This document shows positions 42,861 through 50,860 of a stretch of DNA of 64,000 bases, one piece after another. Made by a program: the position numbers and the translations under genes. How positions within the stretch are numbered: position 1 is the first letter of the stretch; the number at the start of each line of letters is the position of its first letter. Source of the DNA: Natrinema saccharevitans. GTDB lineage: Archaea; Halobacteriota; Halobacteria; Halobacteriales; Natrialbaceae. The stretch is from positions 1 to 64,000 of the forward strand of contig NZ_LWLN01000003.1 in the NCBI RefSeq assembly GCF_001953745.1, in the 5' to 3' direction. The notes below the pieces were generated by a model. The model worked only from the letters and a program-made list of their open reading frames with translations. It was not told where the DNA came from and made no database searches.

Positions 42861-43057
42861 TGTCGACGCAACCCAGCGCCCGCAACGACTCCGCAGCGGA
42901 CGGCCCCGAGCGCGTGACCGTCCGGCTGTACGGCGACGACCAGACGACGCTCGAGGCGCTCGTCGACGGGCCGTTCGAAAACCAGTCCGAAGCGATCCGC
43001 GAAGGGCTGCGACAGCTCGCCGCCGCGGAACTCGAGGACGGTGATCCCGATGGGTGA
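42860..43057 (+). CDS. CopG/RHH-type DNA-binding protein
   Basis: A 65-residue protein starting at GTG 42860, sharing its first base with the preceding stop (TAGTG). RVTVRLYGDDQTTLEALVDG then FENQSEAIREGLRQLAAAEL gives the ribbon-helix-helix pattern. It could autoregulate the nuclease-like gene upstream or act as an antitoxin-like partner. Confidence 0.7.
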   Translation: MSTQPSARNDSAADGPERVTVRLYGDDQTTLEALVDGPFENQSEAIREGLRQLAAAELEDGDPDG

Positions 43058-43292
43058 CGACGAGTCGGTCCCGACGCCGGCCGAAAGCGAACTGACGGGC
43101 ACCCTCGAGACGGTCGCCGAGACCGAGACGGCCTACTGCCGGCTGTGTGACGAGCCCGTTATCAGCAGTGCAGACGACTGGGGCGAGGTCCTCGAGGCGC
43201 TGGCCGAACACGGCATCGAGGACCACGACCTGCCCGAGGACGAGCCCTGGACGAACGAGATGCTGGCCGCGGAGCGTGATCCCGATGGGTGA
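43050..43292 (+). CDS. Small zinc-binding protein
   Basis: An 80-residue acidic protein with C-R-L-C near residues 30-33 and an H-G-I-E-D-H pair that could complete a zinc site (C2H2-like). Its last bases (GTGATCCCGATGGGTGAC) repeat exactly those of the gene before. Confidence 0.55.
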   Translation: MGDDESVPTPAESELTGTLETVAETETAYCRLCDEPVISSADDWGEVLEALAEHGIEDHDLPEDEPWTNEMLAAERDPDG

Positions 43293-43668
43293 CCTGCAAC
43301 TTCGCGACGAGACGACTACCCACGATCGGGGCGGGATGACGCGGAAACTCGTCTACAACGTACCCGCGCCGTGGCTGCTCCACGGGCTGTTCCGAACCGG
43401 GGCCTACGTCTCTCACCACAGAGGCCGAGCGACCATCGACGTGGCCCTCGAGCATAATGGCGGCTACGCAAGCGGGTTGCTCGTCCCGACCGACGGCGTC
43501 CCGGCCGGCGAGTGGTCGTTCGAGGAGTACTTCTCCGGCGGCCCGACGCGCCCCTTCGACAAGGCGGCGATCACCTTCCGCCCCGATATCCACGACGTCG
43601 ACGCGGTCGTCCCCGCAGTCGATCGGGCCGCCGAGTGGGCCGCCGAGATTCGAGGTGAGAGACAGTGA
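43285..43668 (+). CDS. Unknown protein
   Basis: A 127-residue protein with a basic N-terminal half (RKLVYNVPAPWLLHGLFRTG) and an acidic C-terminal half. It overlaps both neighbours. No family recognised. Confidence 0.55.
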   Translation: MGDLQLRDETTTHDRGGMTRKLVYNVPAPWLLHGLFRTGAYVSHHRGRATIDVALEHNGGYASGLLVPTDGVPAGEWSFEEYFSGGPTRPFDKAAITFRPDIHDVDAVVPAVDRAAEWAAEIRGERQ

Positions 43669-44573
43669 CCGATCCTGACCAAACGCAGATCGATCCGTTC
43701 CGCGAGTTGAACCGCTACGACGATCGCACCGAAGACTGGCGCTCGAGTACCGTCTACGAGTCGCCACGCCGGACGGTCGCCAACGGCTGGGCGAAGTTCC
43801 ACGCCGACCGCGGCTGTGGGTCAGACCGCGTGTACTACGTCGAGGGCAGCGGCTCGGTCGCCTCGAGCGACACGTACGACTACGATCTTCGGTGTTGGTC
43901 GTGTGGCTACCGCGTCGACGAGGACGCGGTGCTGTTCGTCGGTGGTGAGTGGTTCCGGGAATACGGCTGGCGACACTTCGGCCGGCCGGTAGACGACCTT
44001 TCGATCCCGGCCGACCGCGTCCTCGATCTCGGTCCCGATCCCGACCAGAACGAGCTGATCCGTGCGTTGAATCTGACTCGGATCGAGCGGAAGGCGAGTG
44101 TCTTCGGGCTGAGCTTCGGCAACGAATCGTACGACGACTGCGAGGACTGTGGTCAGGAGACGTTTCTGCTCTTCGACGGACGGTGTCGGATGTGCTACGA
44201 CGGTGAGTGGACCGACCGGATGCAACAGACGCTCGACGCCGCCGAGCGATCCATCCGAGAACGAAACGGGTCGTTCGTCCACCGGCTCGAGGACCAGATC
44301 GACCCGCTGTCGATCAAGGGTCGGGCCTTCGAGGACAAAATCCTCTGGCGACGACACGACGCTGAGCCCGTCCCGAAGCTGGTCGAAGTCACGCAGTGTC
44401 TTACCGACGACTCGGACGGCCACTGGGAGTACGTCCTGACGGACATGGCGCATACCCGCGAGTGGCGGTATCACGAGGACGACCTCGCCGACTGTTTCTG
44501 GGACACCGGCCTCTACAACGGCGACCACGACGACCGGATTCGGGACGTGTGGGAGCGAGTTCGTGACGACTGA
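43665..44573 (+). CDS. Zinc-ribbon protein with two C4 sites
   Basis: A 302-residue protein starting at GTG 43665. C-W-S-C (about residues 77-80) and CEDCGQETFLLFDGRCRMC (about 159-177) make one partial and one complete zinc ribbon. The rest is acidic and rich in aromatic residues (WRYHEDDLADCFWDTGLYNG). It ends the 40.1-44.6 kb coupled operon. Confidence 0.6.
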   Translation: MTDPDQTQIDPFRELNRYDDRTEDWRSSTVYESPRRTVANGWAKFHADRGCGSDRVYYVEGSGSVASSDTYDYDLRCWSCGYRVDEDAVLFVGGEWFREYGWRHFGRPVDDLSIPADRVLDLGPDPDQNELIRALNLTRIERKASVFGLSFGNESYDDCEDCGQETFLLFDGRCRMCYDGEWTDRMQQTLDAAERSIRERNGSFVHRLEDQIDPLSIKGRAFEDKILWRRHDAEPVPKLVEVTQCLTDDSDGHWEYVLTDMAHTREWRYHEDDLADCFWDTGLYNGDHDDRIRDVWERVRDD

Positions 44574-44900
44574 ACCACTACGTTTCGGATCCCAACGCAG
44601 TTCGATTGGTCAGCGGGACCACCCAACGGACTAAGGACGACTAAGCGAATCGGCCGGTTCTCTGGGGGCTATAGACCGTCTCGCGAGGTCTTCAATCGTC
44701 TATATACGGATCCACGCCACGCTTAAGGTCGGACTCGCCCCGGGTCGGACTGCATGAACGGACTGATATACGGATTCAGTATCGGCTTTGGTAGCGTCGT
44801 TGCACAAGCCGTGATTCGGATACTATGGTGGTGGTATACCGACAGGGAGCAGTAGGATGAACGGCCGCAGAATCTGGCCGGCGAGTATGGCCAGTAGCCG
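44574..44900 (+). other. Gap containing a possible tiny membrane peptide
   Basis: A 327-base gap between convergent neighbours. Apart from the small frame at 44754-44855, nothing is visible. Confidence 0.35.
44754..44855 (+). CDS. Possible 33-residue membrane peptide
   Basis: MNGLIYGFSIGFGSVVAQAV then IRILWWWYTDREQ: a glycine-rich hydrophobic helix followed by W-W-W-Y at the membrane interface. Such tiny membrane peptides are common near lysis or exclusion genes. Lacking a clear Shine-Dalgarno, it remains tentative. Confidence 0.35.
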   Translation: MNGLIYGFSIGFGSVVAQAVIRILWWWYTDREQ

Positions 44901-45377
44901 CTATGCGTACCGGAGTCCTTCCTGTATCCGGGTGTTGGCGTGAGTGAAAATCGCCACCGCAAGGAGCATCGAAAACGCGACGATGTAGGTCGATGCTCGA
45001 GTCGGGCTATATGTAACACCGATTAGGCTCGCAGACGCGACCGAGACTCCCGTAGCGAGCGAGATGGTGACGAGTTGGAACGACGTTGTGACGATAACCG
45101 TGATCGCACCAATGACAACTGCATTGGTGATCTTATTCCGCTCCGAGAGGACCTCAACAGGACCCGCATTCGTACGGAGCGGAACCGTTATTCGATCCAT
45201 TATCATATCGCCGCTGGCTCTGATTTTGCTAAGATCAAAGGGGCCGAACCCACAGAGGTCACACAGCGTGTTGACCGCGATCAGGAGGAGGCTGAACAGC
45301 ATCGTAGCATGGAGCCCTCCCAACAACAACGTCCGGAACGTAGCTACCACCTGCCGGTACATTTCAAACTGATCCAT
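44901..45377 (-). CDS. Membrane protein of an AT-richer cassette
   Basis: A 158-residue protein with hydrophobic helices at about residues 15-38, 85-115 and 125-147. A small cysteine pair (C39, C42) could form a disulfide. A TATA-like CTTTTAGTC lies about 25 bases upstream (45398-45407) for a leaderless start. It is AT-richer than neighbours, with no close relative recognised. Confidence 0.58.
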   Translation of the reverse strand: MDQFEMYRQVVATFRTLLLGGLHATMLFSLLLIAVNTLCDLCGFGPFDLSKIRASGDMIMDRITVPLRTNAGPVEVLSERNKITNAVVIGAITVIVTTSFQLVTISLATGVSVASASLIGVTYSPTRASTYIVAFSMLLAVAIFTHANTRIQEGLRYA

Positions 45378-45450
45378 AGGTGAATGTCAACATCTACGAC
45401 TAAAAGATCAACGGCGAGGTAAGGGGCCGAGTTTGATCACGTACCGCGGA

Positions 45451-45900
45451 TCATCCCATCTCTCGTCGCTTCTCTTTCAGCCGCTCGGGGAACTCATCGA
45501 GGCGCTCAATCGCGACCTCGAGGACGATATCGTGAATTTCTCGGAGTTCGTCGTCCCGAATCCCTTCCTCTCGGAGGTTCGGCGTGAGTTCCATGTCGAG
45601 TTTGTCCTCGAACTCGGTCCACGTCTCCTCGCGAGCGTACAGCGGACTCTGTTTCACCTCGTCGTAGGGGAACGCTGGCCCCGTCTCGGTCGGATCCGGC
45701 GCGCTGTCATCCCCGTCACTCGAGACCGTACTGGTTGATTGGTCACGTGTCGACGGGGAGCTGTCGGAGTCGTCCGTCGACGAGTCAGACATCGCCTCCT
45801 CAATCGCGGTGTCGGTCGGTTGCTCGTCGCTCGAGTCCTGTTCATCGTCCGGCTCCTCGTCAGCGTCGGGTGCCGGCTCACCAAGGTCGAAGTCCGTCAT
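45451..45900 (-). CDS. Small acidic partner of ParA
   Basis: A 149-residue protein whose first 80 residues are disordered and extremely acidic (EEPDDEQDSSDEQPTDTAIE). The C-terminal 60 residues are helical with a charged pattern (WTEFEDKLDMELTPNLREEG, IVLEVAIERLDEFPERLKEK). It starts in an ATGA overlap with the parA stop. Its position is that of a ParB or other centromere-binding partner, but no HTH, RHH or ParB-box motif is obvious. Confidence 0.6.
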   Translation of the reverse strand: MTDFDLGEPAPDADEEPDDEQDSSDEQPTDTAIEEAMSDSSTDDSDSSPSTRDQSTSTVSSDGDDSAPDPTETGPAFPYDEVKQSPLYAREETWTEFEDKLDMELTPNLREEGIRDDELREIHDIVLEVAIERLDEFPERLKEKRREMG

Positions 45901-46862
45901 TGGACGATTCCTCCGTGTTCGATGATATCCGCGATCTGGCCGAAGTACTCGAGCTGTGGGTTCTCCGGATCGTAGGCCGTCAACGGCTGGCGATTCTCGT
46001 AGGCGTCCCCGATCGCGCCAGTGTGTCGAATCGGCGGCTTCGGCGGGTCGATCTCACCCGCATCGATCGCGTTCCATTCGTCCGGCCGGATCCGAGCAAA
46101 CGGCGGGATGTGGTTATCCAGCACCGTCTCGAGGTCATAGTCGTCCGAGAGTGTTCCCTGCTGGGCGTCGACGCCGTCGCGACCGGCCAGCAGGTAACTC
46201 GCGAAACTCTCCTGCGTGTTCATCGCCTCAAGCAGCTTCCGGTCCTTGGTCTGGTGGTCGATTCGCGCCGAGAGGTCGTTCGGGACCGTCGCGAGGATCT
46301 CGAACTCGCCCGGAAGTTGGGCCCGGATCGGTGCAACCAGCCGCGTCGCCGTCTCTCGAAGGCCGTTCAGGGCTTCGGGAGCCGGCATGAGCGGGAGGAT
46401 CGCGTTGGGCGCTGCGACCACTGCGTTATTCGTGAGCTTGTTCCGAGTCCCCGGCACGTCGAACAGCATGTAGTCGTACTGCTCGCCGAGATGCTTGTCG
46501 ACGAGTTCCTGTTTGACCTTTAAGTCCGAGGCCAGCACCGAGTCTTTCGACAGTTCGTCGGTGACATCGTCGAGGTTCAGCGACGGGACGAAATTGAACC
46601 CGTGGCCGGGATTCTTCACGATCGCGTCGAGCGTTGCATCCCCGAGCAAGACGTCCGAAAGATCGGTCGCCGATTCGTTCTCACGGGTGTAGTAGCCAAG
46701 TCCCGTCGAGAGGTGGCCGGCCGGATCGAGGTCGACGACTAACACGTCGTGGTCGCGGAAGTCGCCGAGGATCCCGCCGAGGGTGCTTGCAAACGTACTC
46801 TTTCCGAATCCCCCTTTCAGCATGGGGAGACAAACGGCTCGTGGTGTGTGATCGGCTGCCAT
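45897..46862 (-). CDS. parA: ParA-family partition ATPase
   Basis: A 321-residue protein with a deviant Walker A, K16-G-G-F-G-K21-S-T, in place of the usual K-G-G-x-G-K-T/S; the signature lysine K16 is present. The A' motif LVVDLDPAGHLSTGLG and Walker B-like YDMLFDVPGTRNKLTNN follow. ParA ATPases form ATP-dependent patterns on nucleoid DNA to segregate a replicon. The start at the ATG ending at 46862 places the P-loop near residue 16, typical of the family. It is upstream of an acidic partner and downstream of a repeat cluster that probably is both centromere and operator. Confidence 0.92.
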   Translation of the reverse strand: MAADHTPRAVCLPMLKGGFGKSTFASTLGGILGDFRDHDVLVVDLDPAGHLSTGLGYYTRENESATDLSDVLLGDATLDAIVKNPGHGFNFVPSLNLDDVTDELSKDSVLASDLKVKQELVDKHLGEQYDYMLFDVPGTRNKLTNNAVVAAPNAILPLMPAPEALNGLRETATRLVAPIRAQLPGEFEILATVPNDLSARIDHQTKDRKLLEAMNTQESFASYLLAGRDGVDAQQGTLSDDYDLETVLDNHIPPFARIRPDEWNAIDAGEIDPPKPPIRHTGAIGDAYENRQPLTAYDPENPQLEYFGQIADIIEHGGIVQ

Positions 46863-46943
46863 TGTGTGACTCCGCCCGCCGCAGCGACGGTCGCGAAACC
46901 GATCGGCTGTGTCGGCAGGCAATCCGAACATTCCGCCCACCCT

Positions 46944-46950
46944 ACTTATT
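46944..46950 (-). promoter_or_regulatory. TATA-like element upstream of parA
   Basis: CTTATTT (read AAATAAG on the minus strand) lies about 85 bases upstream of the parA start and just downstream of the repeat cluster that starts at 46973, so a protein bound to the repeats could block this promoter. Confidence 0.35.
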
Positions 46951-46972
46951 TCCACCGGGGCCAGTTGGCTCG

Positions 46973-47082
46973 GGTGACTCAGTTGCCTTAGGTGACTTAG
47001 GTGGTTCAGCTAAGTTGCCTGAGTTACCTTAGGTAGTTGAGTCAGCCGGCAGAGGTAGTTCAGCGGAGTCTGTTGAACCACC
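46973..47082. repeat. Cluster of nine 10-bp repeats, candidate parS/iteron
   Basis: The degenerate 10-mer GGTRRYTBAG occurs at 46973, 46991, 47000, 47032 and 47054 in direct orientation. Inverted copies are at 46978-46987 (CTCAGTTGCC), 47010-47019 (CTAAGTTGCC), 47019-47028 (CTGAGTTACC) and 47073-47082 (TTGAACCACC). Some overlap each other in tail-to-tail fashion. Dense, mixed-orientation repeats beside parA are typical of centromere sites or partition operators. Confidence 0.7.
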
Positions 47083-47807
47083 CAGCGTCGCTACTCGAGG
47101 GAGCGTAGGAGTCACAGGCGGCAGAGCCGCCCCAGTTGAGACTGGTATTTAGCAGCCGACCGAAGCCGGCGATCGGCAGTACGGAAGCGGTCGGGAAAGG
47201 CGTTGTGTCCCGACGACAGGTAGCAGCGACTTACTCACAACTAAGATAGTACTGTTCGGAGTAAGACGGCATTTGCTACCGGCAGTCGAAGCGCCGTCGC
47301 CCGCTACGGCCGCCCCGACCAGGTGAGCGGCAACGGACCGACCGGCGGCACGACGGCGACCGGACCGTCCCACGGGATCGGCTAAGCCGTTTCGATCCGA
47401 CGGGCGCGAGACCCCGTCTGTCGGCACAGCCGTTGATTAGGGTCCCAGCCCTTGCTACGACTGTCGCGCGCCCTCTCCGCGCGACAAGTTCCCCACCCAC
47501 CCGCCCCCTGCGATCCGAATCCCATCACTTCGGCTGCGACCGCGCTGACACACCCCCTGCGCGGTCCTGTTTTCCAGCCCGTCGGCGCTCGCGAGAGTCG
47601 ATGTATGATATCGCATTGGGCGTATGTATGATACCGGCGTGGGCAGGTAGGACCCCAGTCTGTTGGGAGTACACTGATACCGGTCGCGGCCCTTGGACTA
47701 TCCGTCGCGTTCGCACTGGCGCGACGCACCCCCACTGGATCGCGGGCGGGCGTTTCACACTCTCCGCGCCGCTCGCGGCGTTTCCACACCGGAGTTCAGG
47801 GACAGAC
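47083..47807. other. Long hairpin-rich non-coding region
   Basis: A 725-base region without a convincing gene. It contains a 9-bp perfect hairpin (47462-47486), an 8-bp inverted repeat (47538-47545 with 47559-47566), a 6-bp inverted repeat GTCGCG/CGCGAC near 47702-47723 and two GTATGATA direct repeats near 47600-47635. Together with the repeat cluster it makes the best origin or structural-RNA candidate in the window. Confidence 0.5.
47462..47486 (+). other. Perfect 9-bp hairpin
   Basis: TGTCGCGCG, loop CCCTCTC, CGCGCGACA. No T-tract follows, so this is not a classical terminator. Confidence 0.55.
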
Positions 47808-48317
47808 TCAGCCAGTCACACGCTCGTTAATAAACCGGAAACTATCAGATGCCTCTAAATCATAAGTTCGAGTGTTATCACGGACGTGTAACTCGTAAGA
47901 GATATCGATTCGGAATTCAGAGGGGTACTCACTCAGATTTGAAATGGAGATCATTGGTTGTGCCCGGTCATTTCGTCCAGGCGCTAATCTCCCCCTACTC
48001 CCCAAATTCCGTTCCTTAAACGAAATCTCAAAATTCGCATTTTCAGGAGGGACAAATATCTTACCAGATTCATAATCCCATAGTGTGAACGAGATATCCG
48101 AATCTTCTACTATAGCCTCCATATCTCCACGGTTATATACATAAATCGGTGATGCTTTGAAAGATATTGAGGCGGAATTTGTTGAATAGGGTTCGTCACG
48201 ATTTGTGACCTCTATACCAACGTCAGATCGAGGATTGCGAAGGAACTGATACCAAAACGTCAATCCAGAAAAGACAAGAATAAGGAATGTTGCAATAGTC
48301 GAAACGAAATCTATCAT
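47808..48317 (-). CDS. Membrane-anchored protein of AT-rich cassette
   Basis: A 169-residue protein with one hydrophobic helix (about residues 4-24, VSTIATFLILVFSGLTFWYQ), then a soluble beta-rich body (ASISFKASPIYVYNRGDMEA, FRIDISYELHVRDN). The composition is AT-rich and unlike neighbours. A TATA-like TTTTAAAAAC at 48335-48345 fits a near-leaderless start. The C-terminus ends where GC rises again. Confidence 0.6.
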   Translation of the reverse strand: MIDFVSTIATFLILVFSGLTFWYQFLRNPRSDVGIEVTNRDEPYSTNSASISFKASPIYVYNRGDMEAIVEDSDISFTLWDYESGKIFVPPENANFEISFKERNLGSRGRLAPGRNDRAQPMISISNLSEYPSEFRIDISYELHVRDNTRTYDLEASDSFRFINERVTG

Positions 48318-48325
48318 ATTCGCCT

Positions 48326-48517
48326 CTAGTAAACTGTTTTTAAAAGTACCTTTCGGGGACTATATTCTACATCTTCGGTCAAGTCCAAGGAGTGGCATCT
48401 CGAGAGCGAACGGAGATGAATCTGCGACCGTCGCAGGTGTGGGCCGTCGTAGTCCCGGAGCGTCGTCACGAACCGCTCGAGGCGCTTCTGGGCCTCGTCC
48501 ATGGCGTCACTCGGCAC
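48326..48517 (-). pseudogene. Gene cut by the AT-rich cassette
   Basis: A 63-residue frame starting at GTG (MPSDAMDEAQKRLERF). The first 40 residues are typical of the local GC-rich genes, but the last 15 (VEYSPRKVLLKTVY) run into AT-rich sequence and stop. I infer that insertion of the cassette truncated a longer gene. The ATG ending at 48502 could be the true start. Confidence 0.4.
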
Positions 48518-48563
48518 CGTTTCCCACCTCGCGTTCGCTGTAGTACTTCTCGAGGTCAGTCAT
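48507..48563 (-). CDS. Micro-ORF (18 aa)
   Basis: MTDLEKYYSEREVGNGAE. The start overlaps the preceding stop as ATGACTGA, and the stop overlaps the next start. It may be a coupling leader rather than a functional peptide. Confidence 0.35.
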   Translation of the reverse strand: MTDLEKYYSEREVGNGAE

Positions 48564-48882
48564 CGTGATCGGCCTCCGGGTGGTCAGAATCCACGTCTAC
48601 CGAACACTCCAAGCAAACACGGGTGTACTCGGCGTTCCACATCGCCCGCAGTTTTGCGCGGGTCGAACTGGCGTCTGGACTGAGGTCATCGAGCGGGAAG
48701 TCTAATTTCTCACCCGCATACTTCCCGAACGGCTCGCCGCACCGGTCGCAGGTACCGTCATGGCGTCTGCGGCCCAGAATCAGCTTCGGTTTGCAGATCG
48801 CCAGCCCGATCGCCTTTCCAAGGGCGACTCTCGTCCGGTAGAACCGGTACGTATCGCCCGGAGGCTGTTCAGCCTCACTCAT
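48556..48882 (-). CDS. Zinc-ribbon protein
   Basis: A 108-residue protein with C-D-R-C-G (about residues 45-49) and C-L-E-C (about 90-93), a four-cysteine zinc ribbon separated by a helical stretch. No catalytic motif. It overlaps both neighbours. Confidence 0.6.
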   Translation of the reverse strand: MSEAEQPPGDTYRFYRTRVALGKAIGLAICKPKLILGRRRHDGTCDRCGEPFGKYAGEKLDFPLDDLSPDASSTRAKLRAMWNAEYTRVCLECSVDVDSDHPEADHDD

Positions 48883-49087
48883 CGGCGATCACCTGCTTCC
48901 CCTCGGTCGCATCGACGGCCATCGCGAAGTTGGCGATCGCCTCCGCTGGGGAGAACCCGCGTGCCTCGAGGGTCGTACAGTCCTGCGTGGCGACGTACTC
49001 ATCGCCGTCCGCGACGACGGCGATCGGGTACTGCGTCGCGTCGGTCAGGTCGCGATCCTCCTGTCGGTCGGTGTGGTCGAAGTCCAC
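48875..49087 (-). CDS. HicB-like small protein
   Basis: A 70-residue protein. QYPIAVVADGDEYVATQDCT then EARGFSPAEAIANFAMAVDA matches the HicB fold (strand-strand-helix with E-A-x-x-x-A-x-x-x-F), usually an antitoxin. No HicA toxin gene (short with a dsRBD-like H-x-x-x-x-H motif) lies beside it, so it may be a solitary regulator. Confidence 0.5.
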   Translation of the reverse strand: MDFDHTDRQEDRDLTDATQYPIAVVADGDEYVATQDCTTLEARGFSPAEAIANFAMAVDATEGKQVIADE

Positions 49088-49112
49088 CGGACGGAATCAT
49101 TCGGGAACGGTT

Positions 49113-49313
49113 TCAGTCATCGTGATCGACCTCTGGCTGCAGCGTGCATTCGACGCCATCGATTCGGTCGGCCATCTGGGCGAGTTCCTCGGCCTGCACG
49201 CTCTCGGTCAGTTCCTCGGGGAAGACTCGGTAGCCCTGTGCCACGAGGAACTTCCCGACCAGCAGCCGAGCTTTCGTCCGCAGTGGGTAGTCCTTCGCTT
49301 GGTCACTCAGCAT
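49113..49313 (-). CDS. Small helical protein
   Basis: A 66-residue protein starting MLSDQAKDYPLRTKARLLVG. No motif. The ATG ending at 49313 is preferred because the frame upstream has no typical coding bias. It overlaps the next gene's end by 11 bases. Confidence 0.5.
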   Translation of the reverse strand: MLSDQAKDYPLRTKARLLVGKFLVAQGYRVFPEELTESVQAEELAQMADRIDGVECTLQPEVDHDD

Positions 49314-49572
49314 CGTCCAATACCTCGAACTCGGCCTCGTAGTAGCGGAATTTGACGCCGCTGATGCTGTCCCACGGTGGGTCGAATACAGCGCGATCGG
49401 AGGAAACGGCCGAGACGCCCGTTTCGAAGCCTTCGACGGTCGCCTCGAACTTCCCCTCGATGTTCCCGCTGTCACCGTGTTCGCGAACACGAACGAGGAC
49501 GCGGTCGCCAGCCTCGAAGTCGAAATCCTCACTCGTAGCAGCGTAGCGACTGTTGCGGTCAGTCTCTGACAT
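49303..49572 (-). CDS. Small beta-barrel-like protein
   Basis: An 89-residue protein with a Tudor/SH3-like strand pattern (AGDRVLVRVREHGDSGNIEG, KFEATVEGFETGV, VKFRYYEAEFEVLDD). Unknown role; possibly binds a nucleic acid. Confidence 0.5.
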   Translation of the reverse strand: MSETDRNSRYAATSEDFDFEAGDRVLVRVREHGDSGNIEGKFEATVEGFETGVSAVSSDRAVFDPPWDSISGVKFRYYEAEFEVLDDAE

Positions 49573-50115
49573 CTACTCGTCACCTCGCACCGGCCGTTCG
49601 ATTAGTCCGTTCGCGACCGCCGCGCCAACGACCTGGGCCGCACGGTGGGGCCCGATCCCGCCAGCCTGCTGGAGCGCCTCGCGATCGTGCAGCGGGACCG
49701 CGGTCGGATCCGGCCACTCCTCGAGGAGCCGTTCAATCGTGTACTCGGTCGGGTTCTTCCGCGGGTGCCGACTGGAGGTCCCACAGCGGTAGCCCCTGGA
49801 CATGGCCGCCCGGAGCATCCAGAGGTCGTGTTCGTTGACCTCGCGATCGGAATCGACTGGGTCCGGGTAGTCCCACGGCTCGGCGTCGAAGCCATCGACC
49901 TGCTCGAAGTCTTCGGGCGCGAAGCCCCGATAGTCGTCGGCGATGAGTTTCCGGGCTTGGTCGGCGTTCAGCGCCGGGATCGATGAAATCCCGCCGGTCG
50001 GGTTCCGGAAGTAGTACCGCTGCGACCCCTCTTTGGCCGCGAGTTCGATGCCCACCGTTTTCGGGTACTTGCCGACGCTGGTGTCGCCTTCGTCCGAAAT
50101 CTTGTCGGTCGACAT
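49573..50115 (-). CDS. Protein with C-terminal HhH
   Basis: A 180-residue protein. The C-terminal half (YTIERLLEEWPDPTAVPLHD, then EALQQAGGIGPHRAAQVVGA) contains a helix-hairpin-helix that should touch DNA. The N-terminal part is beta-like (GKYPKTVGIELAAKEGSQRY). It is translated from a Shine-Dalgarno inside the previous gene's tail (TEVPA). Confidence 0.6.
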   Translation of the reverse strand: MSTDKISDEGDTSVGKYPKTVGIELAAKEGSQRYYFRNPTGGISSIPALNADQARKLIADDYRGFAPEDFEQVDGFDAEPWDYPDPVDSDREVNEHDLWMLRAAMSRGYRCGTSSRHPRKNPTEYTIERLLEEWPDPTAVPLHDREALQQAGGIGPHRAAQVVGAAVANGLIERPVRGDE

Positions 50116-50117
50116 GA

Positions 50118-50576
50118 CTACGCTGGCACCTCCGTTTCGTCGGCGGTCTGGATATCAACTGTCTCGACGTGATAGACGTCGTCGTAGAACGCGTCGGGTT
50201 TCTCCGTTTTCTTCCACTCAAGGGTTGGCCGGCGATCCCGGCCCTCAGCGTCGCTGTCGCCGCGGTCCCACCGGAGGGTCCGCGAAGGACTCTCAATCGA
50301 CTCGGTGACGAACTGGCCGTCGCCGACCGATTCGATCGGGCCCATGAGCGCCGCCGGGCCCTTCCCGACGATCACGATACCGTCGCCGGCCTCGAGTTCC
50401 TCGAGGAGATCGATGTAGTCGATCACCTGCTGAGGGTCTGGTCGCCAGCCGTGGCCGTGGCCCTTGGGACAGCGGGTTTCCGGCGGGTAACCCGCTGAAC
50501 AGTAGACAATACCGCACTCTTTGCACAGCCAGTCGATGTTCGGTAGGTCGTAGTCGCCGCTGGTTGCGAGTATCAT
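50118..50576 (-). CDS. Zinc-finger protein with C-x-x-C pair
   Basis: A 152-residue protein: C-K-E-C near residues 18-21, C26 and C36 make an N-terminal zinc ribbon; a beta-rich, acidic remainder ends E-T-E-V-P-A. The E-V-P-A codons contain GGAGGTGCC, the Shine-Dalgarno for the next gene. Confidence 0.6.
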   Translation of the reverse strand: MILATSGDYDLPNIDWLCKECGIVYCSAGYPPETRCPKGHGHGWRPDPQQVIDYIDLLEELEAGDGIVIVGKGPAALMGPIESVGDGQFVTESIESPSRTLRWDRGDSDAEGRDRRPTLEWKKTEKPDAFYDDVYHVETVDIQTADETEVPA

Positions 50577-50860
50577 AACACATTCACCTCGTCAGATTCC
50601 ACGTCAACGACCTCGATGCCGTGGTCCTCGGGATCGACTTGGAACTCGTCGCGGAGTTCGTCGGCTACCCACGCCGTCACCGCGTCGGGTGAGAACGATG
50701 CGTCGCCAGCCCCAATTTCGACGGCGTCGGTCTGAACGAGCGGATTGTGGCCGCGGACGGTCGAGTGCTGGGTGATGTTGACCCAGTTGAACACCTCGAG
50801 TTCTTCGCCGTCGCGTTCGACGGTGAGCCGCTCTTGGAGTTGTGGCTTGAGCGACGGCAT
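50573..50860 (-). CDS. Small acidic protein
   Basis: A 95-residue protein with strands (RLTVERDGEELEVFNWVNIT) and an acidic C-terminus. No family recognised. Overlaps the next gene by four bases. Confidence 0.55.
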   Translation of the reverse strand: MPSLKPQLQERLTVERDGEELEVFNWVNITQHSTVRGHNPLVQTDAVEIGAGDASFSPDAVTAWVADELRDEFQVDPEDHGIEVVDVESDEVNVL

